The notes: generated from the sequence alone by a model not told the origin. Counted from the stretch's first letter, positions 7,654-16,414 are shown. The stretch is DNA of 64,000 bases from an uncultured Flavobacteriaceae bacterium (GCA_913065125.1 CAJYAG010000002.1:248001-312000); one strand, 5' to 3'. Numbers and translations: made by a program.

Positions 7654-8940
7654 CTATAATTCGCGATAGCGAATTATCTTAAAAACTTCTCCTTTTTTAA
7701 ATTCAGTTTGGTTCGCTGGCAACTGAATAAATGCATCTGCATTTACCAAACTTGCCAAATCTCCAGAACCATTTCCTATAATTGGAGTTGCAATTAAATG
7801 TCCAAATCTATATGTTAATTTTACTTGTAAAAAATAAGTTAAATTGGGTTTAAAAGTTACATCTTCATTTAAAATTGCATTTTCTTCTTGCTGATCAACT
7901 CCAACAGATTTGTAATACCAAGGATAAAAATACGCCAAACAATTGACAAATGTAGAAATTGGATTTCCGGGAAATCCGAAGACAATTGTCTTCTTTTGGC
8001 ATTTATTCTCAGTACGTTTATTTGATTGTAATATATAGTTTTCTTCATCCTGCTCACTCAAACTAAAAGAAGCTGTGCTTCCAAACCAGAATGGTTTTCC
8101 TGGCCTTTGAGCAACTTTATGAAATAATTTTTCAACGCCCAAGTCTTCAAAAACTTCTGGTAAAAAATCGAATTTCCCTTTACTCACTGCGCCGCTAAAA
8201 AGCAATACGTCGTAGTTTTCTAAAAACGATTTGATTTTCTCTTTCAATATTGCTTTATCATCCGTAAGATGTGCTGTCTCTGATGGAATGTGTACTTTTT
8301 CTAATAATGAAACTAAGGTAAACACATTGCTACTTCTAATTTGATGTGCTAACGGAATTTCATCAACACCAACTAGTTCATCGCCAGTAGAAACGATCAT
8401 TACTTTGGGTTGTTTTGCAACTTTTACAATTGATTTTCCGACCGTAGCTAAAACACCAATTTCTGCCGCAGAAATGATGGTATTTTGTTTGATTAATACA
8501 TCTCCTGCTTTTCCGTCTTTTCCTTTTTTATGAACATTCTGAGCGTGATTAATGCCTTCTTTATTAATTATTGCAATACCATTTTTTATAACAACATCTT
8601 CATATCGAATAACCGTATTGCAATTTTTTGGCAATACTGCGCCAGTCATAACTTCAATACAATTTTCTGGGTTTTGCAGTGTTATTTGTTCACTTCCAGC
8701 AGCTTGAATTCCTTCAATTGTAAACTGCAAATGTCTGTTCGAGCGGAGTCGAGAACTAAACTCTTTAAAATCAATGGCAATTCCATCCATAGAAACTCTA
8801 TTAAATGGCGGAAAATCTCTATCGGCTTTTATATCTTCTTTTAAAATTCTACCAACCGATTTGATAAACGGAATTTCCTCAACACCAAAATCTTGGGCTG
8901 AGTTTAAAACGGTTTGTAAGGCTTGTTCTACTGAAATCAT
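7654..8940 (-). CDS. moeA: Molybdopterin molybdenumtransferase MoeA
   Basis: MoeA inserts molybdate into adenylylated molybdopterin. Visible motifs are the N-terminal RVSMDGIAIDF, the domain II strand GAVLPKNCNTVIRYEDV, VSTGDELV in domain III, FSGAVSKGKFDFLPEVF, AQRPGKPFWFG, FGFPGNPIST, and a domain IV tail. Two hydrophilic insertions coincide with repeat copies: about residues 62-70 (SSRLRSNRH) and about 292-312, between KPFWFG and FGFPGNP where relatives have a short loop. At 428 residues it is somewhat long for the family. It is followed by the GIY-YIG cassette and preceded by moaA. Confidence 0.94.
   Translation of the reverse strand: MISVEQALQTVLNSAQDFGVEEIPFIKSVGRILKEDIKADRDFPPFNRVSMDGIAIDFKEFSSRLRSNRHLQFTIEGIQAAGSEQITLQNPENCIEVMTGAVLPKNCNTVIRYEDVVIKNGIAIINKEGINHAQNVHKKGKDGKAGDVLIKQNTIISAAEIGVLATVGKSIVKVAKQPKVMIVSTGDELVGVDEIPLAHQIRSSNVFTLVSLLEKVHIPSETAHLTDDKAILKEKIKSFLENYDVLLFSGAVSKGKFDFLPEVFEDLGVEKLFHKVAQRPGKPFWFGSTASFSLSEQDEENYILQSNKRTENKCQKKTIVFGFPGNPISTFVNCLAYFYPWYYKSVGVDQQEENAILNEDVTFKPNLTYFLQVKLTYRFGHLIATPIIGNGSGDLASLVNADAFIQLPANQTEFKKGEVFKIIRYREL
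8006..8066. repeat. Degenerate long-form repeat inside moeA
   Basis: The ends TTCTCAGTAC (8006-8015) and CACTCAAACTAA (8055-8066) resemble the long-form termini TTCTCGATAC and CACTCGAACTGACA. It underlies a polar ~30-residue insertion before the FGFPGNP motif. The match is imperfect, so the call is tentative. Confidence 0.4.
8732..8756. repeat. Dispersed palindromic repeat copy inside moeA
   Basis: TGTCTGTTCGAG and CGGAGTCGAGAAC are a near-consensus copy in minus orientation, read in frame as the arginine-rich SSRLRSNRH after SMDGIAIDFKEF. Confidence 0.75.
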
Positions 8941-8953
8941 CCTAATTAAGTCC

Positions 8954-8976
8954 TCTCGACTCCTCTCGAGGTGACA
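8954..8976. repeat. Single dispersed repeat copy between moeA and moaA
   Basis: TCTCGACT, CCTCTCGA, GGTGACA: a solo copy in plus orientation in the 73-base gap just upstream of the moeA start codon. Confidence 0.75.
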
Positions 8977-9013
8977 TTGTTACATTATTCAATTAATTCA
9001 TTTTTACATTGAA

Positions 9014-10006
9014 CTATCCTCCAATGGTACTCATACTTTCAGAAACATTTCCTTTTGTCCGGTTTGCTTCTGCTATAAAACCATTTTCTGGTTTCTCTTT
9101 TACCAAGGATAAAAAAAGTTCTTTTAAATCGTCATTACTCGCTCCATTTCTAATAAAATCTCTTAAATTAAAAACGCCATCATCAAACAAACAGTTTTTA
9201 AATGTTCCGGTGGATGTAATTCTAATTCGATTGCAATCGCCACAAATAGTTCTGGTAAAAGCCGGAATAATTCCGACAGAACCTTTGTGATTTTCTATCG
9301 AAAAATTACGTGATGTTGATGACTTCTCTGACTGAATTTCTGTAATATCAAACTCCGATTTTATCTCGTTTAAAATTTTGTTGTAATTCCACGCTTCTTG
9401 CATTTCACGTTGTCCTTTTCCGTTAAAAGGCATTTCTTCTATAAAACGAACGGCAATATCTTTGTCTTTTGTCAACCGAACAAAATCTGTAATTTCATTG
9501 GTGTTCATTCCAGATTGCACAACAACATTTAATTTTAAATTCATGCTGCTTTTTTCTAACGCTTCCATGGTTTTATACACTTCATCAAACACATTTCTGC
9601 GTGTAATTTCGTTGAATTTATCAGCCTGTAAACTATCAATACTTAAGTTGATGTTTTTTACTTTTTTAAGGTTTTCAATGGTTTCAATATGATTAGAAAT
9701 CAACGCGCCATTTGTTGTGATATTGATATCGTCTAACAAATCATTGAACGACAACATTTCTAAAAATCCGATAAAATCTTTTCGAACAAAGGGTTCTCCA
9801 CCTGTTAATCGAATTTTATTGACGCCTAATTCTGTAAGCACACGAATTACACGATACATTTCTTTGTAGGTTAATAATTCTTTTCTTGGCACAATTTCAA
9901 TTCCGTGAGCAGGCATACAATATTGACAACGCAAGTTACATCGGTCGGTTACTGCTAACCGAACGTAATTTATTTGTCGTCCAAAACTGTCTATTAATTT
10001 GCTCAT
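9014..10006 (-). CDS. moaA: GTP 3',8-cyclase MoaA (radical SAM)
   Basis: MoaA performs the first step of molybdenum cofactor synthesis, rearranging GTP with two Fe-S clusters. The SAM cluster cysteines are C23, C27 and C30 (DRCNLRCQYCMP), followed by LTGGEPFVRKD. The second cluster motif CGDCNRIRITSTGTFKNC lies near residues 258-275. The essential C-terminal Gly-Gly is present (STIGG). At 330 residues the length is normal. It is followed by moeA and preceded, 8 bases away, by the short YeeE-like gene on the same strand, suggesting one operon with the sulfur-transport pair. Confidence 0.97.
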   Translation of the reverse strand: MSKLIDSFGRQINYVRLAVTDRCNLRCQYCMPAHGIEIVPRKELLTYKEMYRVIRVLTELGVNKIRLTGGEPFVRKDFIGFLEMLSFNDLLDDINITTNGALISNHIETIENLKKVKNINLSIDSLQADKFNEITRRNVFDEVYKTMEALEKSSMNLKLNVVVQSGMNTNEITDFVRLTKDKDIAVRFIEEMPFNGKGQREMQEAWNYNKILNEIKSEFDITEIQSEKSSTSRNFSIENHKGSVGIIPAFTRTICGDCNRIRITSTGTFKNCLFDDGVFNLRDFIRNGASNDDLKELFLSLVKEKPENGFIAEANRTKGNVSESMSTIGG

Positions 10007-10014
10007 TGTATCAA

Positions 10015-10428
10015 TTAATTTGGCAACTTTTCACTTAATAATCCATAAACAAAAGCGCCGATTGTTGCACCTAAAAGTACAATAAAAATACTTGTAATTC
10101 CGTGTCCAATTAACACAAACATTGGGCCCGGACACGCGCCAGCTAATGCCCAACCTAATCCAAAGATGGTTCCGCCAACTAAGGTTCTTATCAATCCTTT
10201 TTTCTTTTCTTTCGTGATAATCTTTTCACCATTAAAATTCTTGATTTTTTCCTTTTCAAACAATTGCATTAAAACCATTGATATAACCACTGCGCTTCCG
10301 ATAATTCCGAACATATGGAATGATTGAAATTTAAACATTTCGTAAATTCTGTACCAAGAAACCACTTCTGATTTGCTTAAGATAATTCCGAAAAGTGTTC
10401 CTATTGCTAAAAATTTGATGTTTTTCAT
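10015..10428 (-). CDS. Short YeeE/YedE-type sulfur transport protein (DUF6691-like)
   Basis: The protein has 137 residues with about four membrane helices. The conserved GWALAGACPGPMF segment (G-x-x-x-x-GACPGP) is the signature cysteine loop of YeeE/YedE proteins, which conduct thiosulfate or related sulfur species by stepwise Cys contacts. It pairs with the next gene, which holds the other half of such a transporter; split halves are common in Bacteroidota. Its position beside molybdenum cofactor genes may reflect a shared need for sulfur or a sulfur-oxidising molybdoenzyme, which is inference. Confidence 0.85.
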   Translation of the reverse strand: MKNIKFLAIGTLFGIILSKSEVVSWYRIYEMFKFQSFHMFGIIGSAVVISMVLMQLFEKEKIKNFNGEKIITKEKKKGLIRTLVGGTIFGLGWALAGACPGPMFVLIGHGITSIFIVLLGATIGAFVYGLLSEKLPN

Positions 10429-10450
10429 TGTATTTATTTTTTCAATTAGG

Positions 10451-10473
10451 TCTCGACTCCGCTCGACCTGACA
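10451..10473. repeat. Single dispersed repeat copy between the YeeE genes
   Basis: TCTCGACT, CCGCTCGA, CCTGACA: a solo copy in plus orientation in the 55-base gap. Confidence 0.75.
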
Positions 10474-10483
10474 TTTGTACTAG

Positions 10484-11041
10484 CTAAAAAATCAAAGGAA
10501 TTAAAAACCAAGTCATAATTACACCACCAATAAAAAAGCCAATTACCGCCAATAATGATGGCAATTGTAAACTACTCAATCCTGTAATTGCGTGTCCAGA
10601 AGTACATCCGCCAGCATAACGCGACCCGAAACCAATGAGAAATCCTGCGCCAATTAAAATGGCAAATCCTTTTAAAGAAAAGATATTTTCTGTGTTAAAA
10701 ATTTCTGCAGGCAAATACGATTGTCCGGCATTTGCAAAACCTAATTCTGCTAATTCAGAAACTGTTTCAGTATTTAAAGCAATACTTTCTGAAGGCATTA
10801 AAAACTGAGAAGAAAGGTATCCACCAAGAATAATTCCCAACACAAAAACCAAGCTCCAACTTTGTTCTTTCCAATCTTTTTTAAAATAATTAGACCTTTT
10901 TCCTGCTCCGCCAATGGTACAAAATGTTTCTAAATTTGTTGATACTCCAAAACCTCGTCCGAAGTAATTCATCAGTAACAAAACAATTGCTATCATCGGA
11001 CCAGCAACGTACCAAGCCCATGGTTGTGATATAAATTCCAT
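10484..11041 (-). CDS. YeeE/YedE thiosulfate transporter family protein
   Basis: The 185-residue integral membrane protein has the paired motif RYAGGCTSGHAITGLS (GGCTSGH), the signature of the YeeE/YedE N-terminal half, and a preceding FGRGFGVSTNLETFCTIGG region with a second conserved cysteine. About five hydrophobic helices are seen. It is expected to act with the short partner downstream to import thiosulfate or another reduced sulfur species. Its start overlaps the waaA stop by one base (TAATG), consistent with translational coupling. Confidence 0.88.
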   Translation of the reverse strand: MEFISQPWAWYVAGPMIAIVLLLMNYFGRGFGVSTNLETFCTIGGAGKRSNYFKKDWKEQSWSLVFVLGIILGGYLSSQFLMPSESIALNTETVSELAELGFANAGQSYLPAEIFNTENIFSLKGFAILIGAGFLIGFGSRYAGGCTSGHAITGLSSLQLPSLLAVIGFFIGGVIMTWFLIPLIF

Positions 11042-12372
11042 TAATTAGTTATTTTTTGGTTGATAAATGTTAGGATTGAATCTGTTGCTCCAATATTGTT
11101 TTTTATGAAGTTCTGATTAATTTTTCCTAATTGCTCTCTGTAGTCTTTGCCTGACTTTAATTTTGTAAAAATAGTTGAAAATTCGTTTTGATTTGCAATT
11201 ACTTTACAGCCTTTTAAAGCAACCAAATCTACAACTTCTTTGTATTTTTTATACTCTGGTCCAATAACAATTGGTGTCCCAAAAGTTGCCGGTTCTAACA
11301 CATTATGAACGCCGTTTTTTGCCAATCCGCCACCAACATAAGCAGCATCTGCAGCTGCATATATTTTGGTTAAAATTCCGATGGTATCCACAATAAAAAC
11401 ATGATACTCTTTTAATACTAATTTTGTCTCCTCGAGCCTTTCGTCTTCGCTCAAGACTAGCTCCGTCGAGAGGTTTTGTCTTTTAGAGGTCTCGACTCCG
11501 CTCGACCCGACATTTTTTATGTACTCTGAATATAAAACAACTTTCTTGTTGATGGCTTTTTTTAACAATTCAATCTCTTTTGCATTGATGTTATGTGGAG
11601 CAATTATAAATTTTTCGCCTTCTGATTGATTGATATAACTCACCAATAATTCTTCATCTTCTTTCCAAGTACTTCCCGCAACAACTGTATATTGATTGTT
11701 TTTAAACTCCGTAATAAAATCTAACGAATTGTCTTGTTGTAAAATTTCATAGACTCTATCAAAACGTGTGTCGCCGCTAATAGTTACATTTTCTATATTG
11801 ATGCTTTTTAGTAAATCTTTTGACGTTTCATCTTGTACAAAAAAGTGATTGAAGGCTTTTAATGATTTTCTCATAAAACCACCAAATGATTTAAAGAAAA
11901 TTTGCTTTTTTCTAAAGATTCCAGAAACTAAAATGGTTGGAATATTTCTTTCTTTTAATCCAAATAAATAATTTGGCCAAAACTCATATTTTATAAAAAC
12001 TGCCATCGACGGATTTACAATTTCTAAAAATTTACGAACATTTTTTCTTGAATCCATTGGCAAATAACAAACAACATCGGCATGTTTGTAATCTTTGCGA
12101 ATTTCATATCCCGAAGGAGAAAAAAAAGTCAGTACAATTTTATACAATGGATATTGTTTCTTTATTTTTTTTATAATGGGTCTTCCTTGTTCAAATTCCC
12201 CCAAAGAAGCAGCATGAATCCAAATCACTTTTTCAGCATTTTTTAAAAAAGATAATTTGTAAAATGTCTCTTTTCTTCCTGCAACAAAAAGGCTTATTTT
12301 CTTATTAAATAAGGCAACAATAGCAAGAAAAAAGGTTGCTGTTTGTATGATTAAATTATAGATGAATTTCAT
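11041..12372 (-). CDS. waaA: 3-deoxy-D-manno-octulosonic acid transferase WaaA (KdtA)
   Basis: WaaA attaches Kdo to lipid A at the inner membrane. There is an N-terminal membrane anchor, then WIHAASLGEFEQGRPII (the glycosyltransferase-30 signature with catalytic Glu), PMDSRKNVRKFL, VFIKYEFWPNYL, VVAGSTWKEDEELL and a GGGLAKNGVHNVLEPA donor-binding motif. At 443 residues it is longer than usual: residues ~287-316 (VGSSGVETSKRQ onward to DERLEE) are a hydrophilic insertion encoded by an inverted pair of dispersed repeats, located between the two strands preceding VFIVDTIG. The reading frame is intact. The upstream gap (12373-12602) shows only a palindrome. Confidence 0.93.
   Translation of the reverse strand: MKFIYNLIIQTATFFLAIVALFNKKISLFVAGRKETFYKLSFLKNAEKVIWIHAASLGEFEQGRPIIKKIKKQYPLYKIVLTFFSPSGYEIRKDYKHADVVCYLPMDSRKNVRKFLEIVNPSMAVFIKYEFWPNYLFGLKERNIPTILVSGIFRKKQIFFKSFGGFMRKSLKAFNHFFVQDETSKDLLKSINIENVTISGDTRFDRVYEILQQDNSLDFITEFKNNQYTVVAGSTWKEDEELLVSYINQSEGEKFIIAPHNINAKEIELLKKAINKKVVLYSEYIKNVGSSGVETSKRQNLSTELVLSEDERLEETKLVLKEYHVFIVDTIGILTKIYAAADAAYVGGGLAKNGVHNVLEPATFGTPIVIGPEYKKYKEVVDLVALKGCKVIANQNEFSTIFTKLKSGKDYREQLGKINQNFIKNNIGATDSILTFINQKITN
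11425..11512. repeat. Inverted pair of dispersed repeats inside waaA
   Basis: The left part starts TGTCTCCTCGAG (11425-11436) and runs to CTCCGTCGAGAG (11461-11472). The right copy at 11490-11512 reads TCTCGACT, CCGCTCGA, CCCGACA. The whole 88-base block is in frame and encodes about 29 extra residues of WaaA. Confidence 0.75.
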
Positions 12373-12427
12373 ACTGGTAAATGTACAAAATAGTAAGGAG
12401 TAGAAATAATAGTAATTGATAGAAATA

Positions 12428-12459
12428 GAAAAAGCTATCTAAATTTAGATAGCTTTTTC
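12428..12459. terminator. Perfect 32-bp palindrome, likely terminator of the LytTR two-component operon
   Basis: GAAAAAGCTATCTAAA is followed directly by its exact complement. The GC-poor stem flanked by A/T runs lies 144 bases beyond the regulator stop and 56 bases before the waaA start, on a minus-strand transcript. Confidence 0.6.
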
Positions 12460-12602
12460 ATTAAAAATTTTCTAAACAAATTTAAAATAGATTCCCCCGA
12501 TTCTTTTTAAACTGTTAAATTCTTCATTAAAAATATATGATTAAGTAATTGACTGCTAACAAAATGTTCTTAAACAATTAAATATTGTTCTAAACACTAG
12601 TT

Positions 12603-13325
12603 TTAGATTGTATTAATCAACTTTAAGACATCCTCTTTATATTTTTTACCAATCGGAATGTTTTTATTTCCAATAATTACTACACTAGTATTTATCTGGC
12701 TTAAGTACTTAATATTTACAATAAAACCTCTGTGAACACGAATAAAGTTAGGGCTTAAATTGCTTAAGATTTCAGTTAAACTAGTTCTTACCAATAATTT
12801 TTGCTGGTTTTTAAGAAAAACTTCAACATAAACATGAGAACTTTCTATGTACAAAATATCATCAAAAAGTACTTTTGTAAAAAACCCTTTCTCTTTAACA
12901 AACAGCGAATCTTTAAAAATAAGATTACTTTCTGTTGCCTCTCCAATTTTTTTAGAAAAATTATGCAAAGCAATCTCGATGGATGAAAAAAGATCATCTT
13001 TTGTAAAAGGTTTTATTAAATATGCTGGCGGCATTACTTCTTTAGCCAAATTAACGGTTGCCGCATCTGCATTAGATGTTAAAAAAATAAAAGGAAAGTC
13101 GTACTTTTCTTTAATGGTTTTTGCCAAATCAATTCCTGTTTTTTTTCCAGCTAATTGAACATCTAGGATGGCAATATCTGGTTTTTCTGCTTCAATAGTT
13201 TCAATGGCTTCAGTATAACTTATCGCTGGTTCTAAAGGCTCATATCCTAACTCTTCAAGAGAATCACAAATATGATCTGCAATAATTACTTCGTCTTCAA
13301 CCACTAAAATTTTTACTTTATTCAT
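12603..13325 (-). CDS. LytTR-type response regulator
   Basis: The receiver domain (residues ~4-120) has the acidic pair ED, phosphoacceptor Asp55 (IAILDVQLAGKKTG), a conserved Thr/Ser (FLTSNAD) and Lys (LIKPFTKDDL). The C-terminal ~140-238 is a LytTR DNA-binding domain (ILYIESSHVYVEVFL, then RVHRGFIVNIKYL). The protein should bind promoter DNA when phosphorylated. It lies 23 bases after the histidine kinase on the same strand, a two-component pair. Targets are not evident. Confidence 0.93.
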   Translation of the reverse strand: MNKVKILVVEDEVIIADHICDSLEELGYEPLEPAISYTEAIETIEAEKPDIAILDVQLAGKKTGIDLAKTIKEKYDFPFIFLTSNADAATVNLAKEVMPPAYLIKPFTKDDLFSSIEIALHNFSKKIGEATESNLIFKDSLFVKEKGFFTKVLFDDILYIESSHVYVEVFLKNQQKLLVRTSLTEILSNLSPNFIRVHRGFIVNIKYLSQINTSVVIIGNKNIPIGKKYKEDVLKLINTI

Positions 13326-13348
13326 GTCTTTTTTAGCATTTTAAAAAC

Positions 13349-15298
13349 TTAGTCTGTTAAAAGTCTAGAGTGAATGTCTTTAAAGTGAATTTCGAATTTT
13401 GCACCATTTTCGTTGGTTTGTATTAAAGTTCCCTGTAGTTGTTTCACCAACCTTGTTACCAAACGCAGTCCTAAACTTTTTGCTTTTTTAATGTCGTAAG
13501 AAGCATCTAAACCTGGACCGTTATCTTTAACAATCAATGTATATTCTTCGTTCTCTTCTTTACTAATAGAAATTACTAACTCGTGTTTTTTATCATTAGA
13601 AAAAGCATATTTATAGGAGTTTGTTATTATTTCATTAATAATTAAACCTAACGGAATTGCAGTATCAACATCAAAAAACATGTTTTCTGAAGCGATTTTT
13701 GTTGTTACTTTTTTACCAGAAGTATTTAAAGATGCCAACTCTTTAACTAATAATTTTATGTATTCATCAAAATCTACCAAGCCGCTTTCATTTTGATACA
13801 ATTTTTGATGAATTAAAGCCATCGATTTTACCCTGTTTTTTCCTTCATTAGCCAATTCAAGCGCTTTTTCATCTTCAATTCCTTTACTCTGTAATTCTAG
13901 TAAACTCGATACAATTTGAAAGTTATTTTTTACGCGATGATGTACTTCTCTAACCAACAACTCTTTTTCTTTATAAGCTTTATCTAAATCGTCTCGTTGT
14001 TTTTTAATTTTATTATTTCTGCGCAACAACTCTTTTCGTTGTTTTACAATACGGATTATAATAAAAATAGAAATCACCAAAAAGAAACCTGCCAATGATG
14101 CTATGATGCTATATAATTTAGAGCGTTCTTTTTCTAGTGTAACTTCTAATTCTTTTTCTTGAATGGCATATTTAGATTTTGCGTCAGATAAAGAGTTTGC
14201 TAAATCATTTGAATAAATTTTTCGAATCAGGTCAACAGATTTTTTATTATATAAAATTGCTTCTTTTAAAAAATTGTGTCTTTCTAAGGTTCTAGAATTC
14301 TCATTTACTAAATGAAAAAAATCATTTGGATTCAATACTTTTTCTCCTTCTAAAGTTATCTTCTGGCAATAATCAACCAGATTTGAAGCGTTAAATTTTT
14401 TGAAAATATTTTTCGCAAAAGGTGATTTTAAGTCAATAGTACCAAGGTATTTTGAATAAAGAGAATAACTCAAATGCCTTGCATTGTCTTCATTATAAAG
14501 AATTTTTAACAGTTCTTCTACTCTTTTTCCATGACCGCCTTTATAAATATAAGCGTCTAAAGCATGGGTTATCGTTCCGTAATAATAATCGCTTGTGCTC
14601 GGTAGTTTTTTTTCTAGTGCTAAACCTTCTTCACAGATATCAATATATTCTTGTAGTTTACCTTCTAAAATAATAAAATCATTCAGGTGATATAGTGACG
14701 CTATAATTAATGCTATGTCTTGTAACTCTCTTGATTTCTTTAAGTTCTCTAATGCTAGTTTTTTCCCATTAGGCAAATCTCTTTCTATTGTGTAAAGAAC
14801 AATTCTATGAATATTTAAATAAATGAGAGCTTTCTGAACATCTTTTTCTTTTGGATCGAATTTTTCTATATATTTTTTAAGCTTTTCGTTTTCTATATTT
14901 GCTGCTGCAATTGTTTTCTCGTCTCTTAGCTTACCTGCTTGTACCCATTTAATTTTTACATAGTCTAAATTGATGTTTTTACTCGTTGGTTCAGAGATAT
15001 TTTCGTTAATAAAATTAGAAACCAATGTATAATCTCTTCCTGGTTTGTTTCCAGTTTGAGCTACAAATGTGAAATAATCTGCATATGAAAGCGTTTCATT
15101 TAATGCTATTTTTTTTAATCTTTGCACTCGTTTAGATGGATCTAAATCTTTTAAAATAAATAATGCTGAGTCTAATTTTTTAGCTAAAATAAACTCTTCC
15201 ACTTTATTAATATCTTTTAATTGATCGCTTTGACTTTGTGCAAAAGATATTGTGCTTATAAATGAAACTAAAAAGAAAAGGTATTTTATGTTTTTCAT
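13349..15298 (-). CDS. Sensor histidine kinase with periplasmic TPR-like region (HisKA_2 type)
   Basis: A signal peptide (ending FAQSQ) leads into a ~370-residue helical region with TPR-like spacing. A membrane helix follows (YSIIASLAGFFLVISIFIIIRIV), then a short coiled linker and a HisKA_2 dimerisation box VREVHHRVKNNFQIVSSLLELQS with the phosphorylated His. The HATPase domain shows NEIITNSYKYAF, DNGPGLD and SLGLRLV. This TPR-kinase plus LytTR-regulator arrangement is common in Bacteroidota; the input signal is unknown. Starts at ATG 15298 with no other plausible choice. Confidence 0.92.
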   Translation of the reverse strand: MKNIKYLFFLVSFISTISFAQSQSDQLKDINKVEEFILAKKLDSALFILKDLDPSKRVQRLKKIALNETLSYADYFTFVAQTGNKPGRDYTLVSNFINENISEPTSKNINLDYVKIKWVQAGKLRDEKTIAAANIENEKLKKYIEKFDPKEKDVQKALIYLNIHRIVLYTIERDLPNGKKLALENLKKSRELQDIALIIASLYHLNDFIILEGKLQEYIDICEEGLALEKKLPSTSDYYYGTITHALDAYIYKGGHGKRVEELLKILYNEDNARHLSYSLYSKYLGTIDLKSPFAKNIFKKFNASNLVDYCQKITLEGEKVLNPNDFFHLVNENSRTLERHNFLKEAILYNKKSVDLIRKIYSNDLANSLSDAKSKYAIQEKELEVTLEKERSKLYSIIASLAGFFLVISIFIIIRIVKQRKELLRRNNKIKKQRDDLDKAYKEKELLVREVHHRVKNNFQIVSSLLELQSKGIEDEKALELANEGKNRVKSMALIHQKLYQNESGLVDFDEYIKLLVKELASLNTSGKKVTTKIASENMFFDVDTAIPLGLIINEIITNSYKYAFSNDKKHELVISISKEENEEYTLIVKDNGPGLDASYDIKKAKSLGLRLVTRLVKQLQGTLIQTNENGAKFEIHFKDIHSRLLTD

Positions 15299-15340
15299 AG
15301 AAATATTATAACCTTATCCCAAATATAGAAATATTATACC

Positions 15341-15373
15341 AAAAAAAACTCCCAAACACATGTTTGGGAGTTT
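15341..15373 (-). terminator. Rho-independent terminator of rplU-rpmA
   Basis: The arms 15346-15358 and 15361-15373 (AAACTCCCAAACA and complement) form a 13-bp stem, and on the minus strand the hairpin is followed by a run of eight T (15341-15348 region). It lies 21 bases after the rpmA stop. Confidence 0.9.
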
Positions 15374-15393
15374 ATAATTTTATTTATGAAGTC

Positions 15394-15654
15394 TTAAACC
15401 TCGAATGGTTCAACAGAAACATAAGATCTGTTGTCTCTTTTCTTTTGAAATTGTACAACCCCATCCACTTTAGCATGTAAAGTATGGTCTTTTCCCATAT
15501 ATACATTTTCTCCTGGATAATGTGTTGTTCCTCTTTGACGGATGATGATATTCCCTGCAATTGCAGCTTGTCCTCCAAAAATTTTAACTCCTAAACGTTT
15601 CGATTCTGATTCTCTACCATTCTTCGAACTACCTACTCCTTTTTTATGTGCCAT
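15394..15654 (-). CDS. rpmA: 50S ribosomal protein bL27
   Basis: The 86-residue protein begins [20 protein letters not shown], the invariant bL27 N-terminus that reaches toward the peptidyl transferase centre, followed by [11 protein letters not shown] and RQRGT. There is no N-terminal leader of the Firmicutes cleaved type. It lies 26 bases downstream of rplU in the conserved rplU-rpmA operon, and a strong terminator follows. Confidence 0.98.
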   Translation of the reverse strand: MAHKKGVGSSKNGRESESKRLGVKIFGGQAAIAGNIIIRQRGTTHYPGENVYMGKDHTLHAKVDGVVQFQKKRDNRSYVSVEPFEV

Positions 15655-15680
15655 GATTGTATGGTTTTAAAATTGGTTAT

Positions 15681-16193
15681 TTATTTAGTTAAAGCTTCAA
15701 TTAATTCAGCTTTCTTTAAAGAAGTATATCCTTTAATTCCTGCTTCTTTAGCTGCTGCTTTTAATTCTGCTACTGTCATTGAACTATAATCAACAGTTGC
15801 TGCTGATTCTTTTACCTCAGCTTTTTTAGGAGCAGCTTCCTTTTTAGGAGCAGCTTCTTTTTTAGCTGTTTTTTTAGCACCAGATGCAGCGATAGATTCA
15901 ATTTGAATCTCGCTTAAATACTGACGATGTCCATTTTTCTTTTTGTAACCTTTTCTTCTTTTCTTTTTGAAAACGATTACTTTATCACCTTTTAAGTGAC
16001 CTAAGATTTTTGCCGTTACTGTGGCTCCTTCTATAGCTGGGGCGCCAATAGTTACATTTCCTTTATCTTCTACTAAAAGAACATTATCAAAAGAAACTTT
16101 TGATCCTTCCTCTCCCTGTAAACGATGAACGTAAACTTTTTGGTCTTTTGCTACTTTAAATTGCTGCCCTGCTATCTCTACGATTGCGTACAT
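15681..16193 (-). CDS. rplU: 50S ribosomal protein bL21 with C-terminal SAP/Rho-N-like extension
   Basis: Residues 1-102 are a standard bL21 (MYAIVEIAGQQFKVAKDQ, then KKKRRKGYKKKNGHRQ). Beyond that come a Lys/Ala/Pro linker with repeated KKEAAPKK and a C-terminal helical module at about 136-170 (MTVAELKAAAKEAGIKGY, then LKKAELIEAL) resembling SAP or Rho N-terminal nucleic-acid-binding domains. bL21 is usually near 103 residues; extended forms occur in Bacteroidota. The extension may bind rRNA or another partner, which is inference. Confidence 0.97.
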   Translation of the reverse strand: MYAIVEIAGQQFKVAKDQKVYVHRLQGEEGSKVSFDNVLLVEDKGNVTIGAPAIEGATVTAKILGHLKGDKVIVFKKKRRKGYKKKNGHRQYLSEIQIESIAASGAKKTAKKEAAPKKEAAPKKAEVKESAATVDYSSMTVAELKAAAKEAGIKGYTSLKKAELIEALTK

Positions 16194-16252
16194 ACTATTA
16201 GTTTTGCGTATTTATACTTAAATGAAACACCTTCTTAGTGAAAATGCGGGTG

Positions 16253-16283
16253 CAAATATACATTTTTATTTATAATATCACAA
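16253..16283 (-). promoter_or_regulatory. Bacteroidota-type promoter for rplU-rpmA
   Basis: On the minus strand a TATATTTG -7 box (16253-16260) is preceded after 20 bases by TTG (16281-16283). The start of transcription would fall roughly 50 bases before the rplU ATG, leaving a short leader. Confidence 0.6.
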
Positions 16284-16414
16284 GGTGTGTTTAGATAGAT
16301 TTTTAACCTAATTTTAAGCCTTTTAAAACAAAAAATTAAATTACTTTTAATGTAACACAGCTAGTCTTTATGCGTCAAACTATAATAACAGTTAAATCTA
16401 TTAAAAATAACTCA

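Noticed and set aside
13907..13940. CTCGATACAATTT in the histidine kinase as another repeat copy
   Set aside because: It encodes the conserved QIVSSLLELQ region and lacks the second end of the element, so the match is chance.
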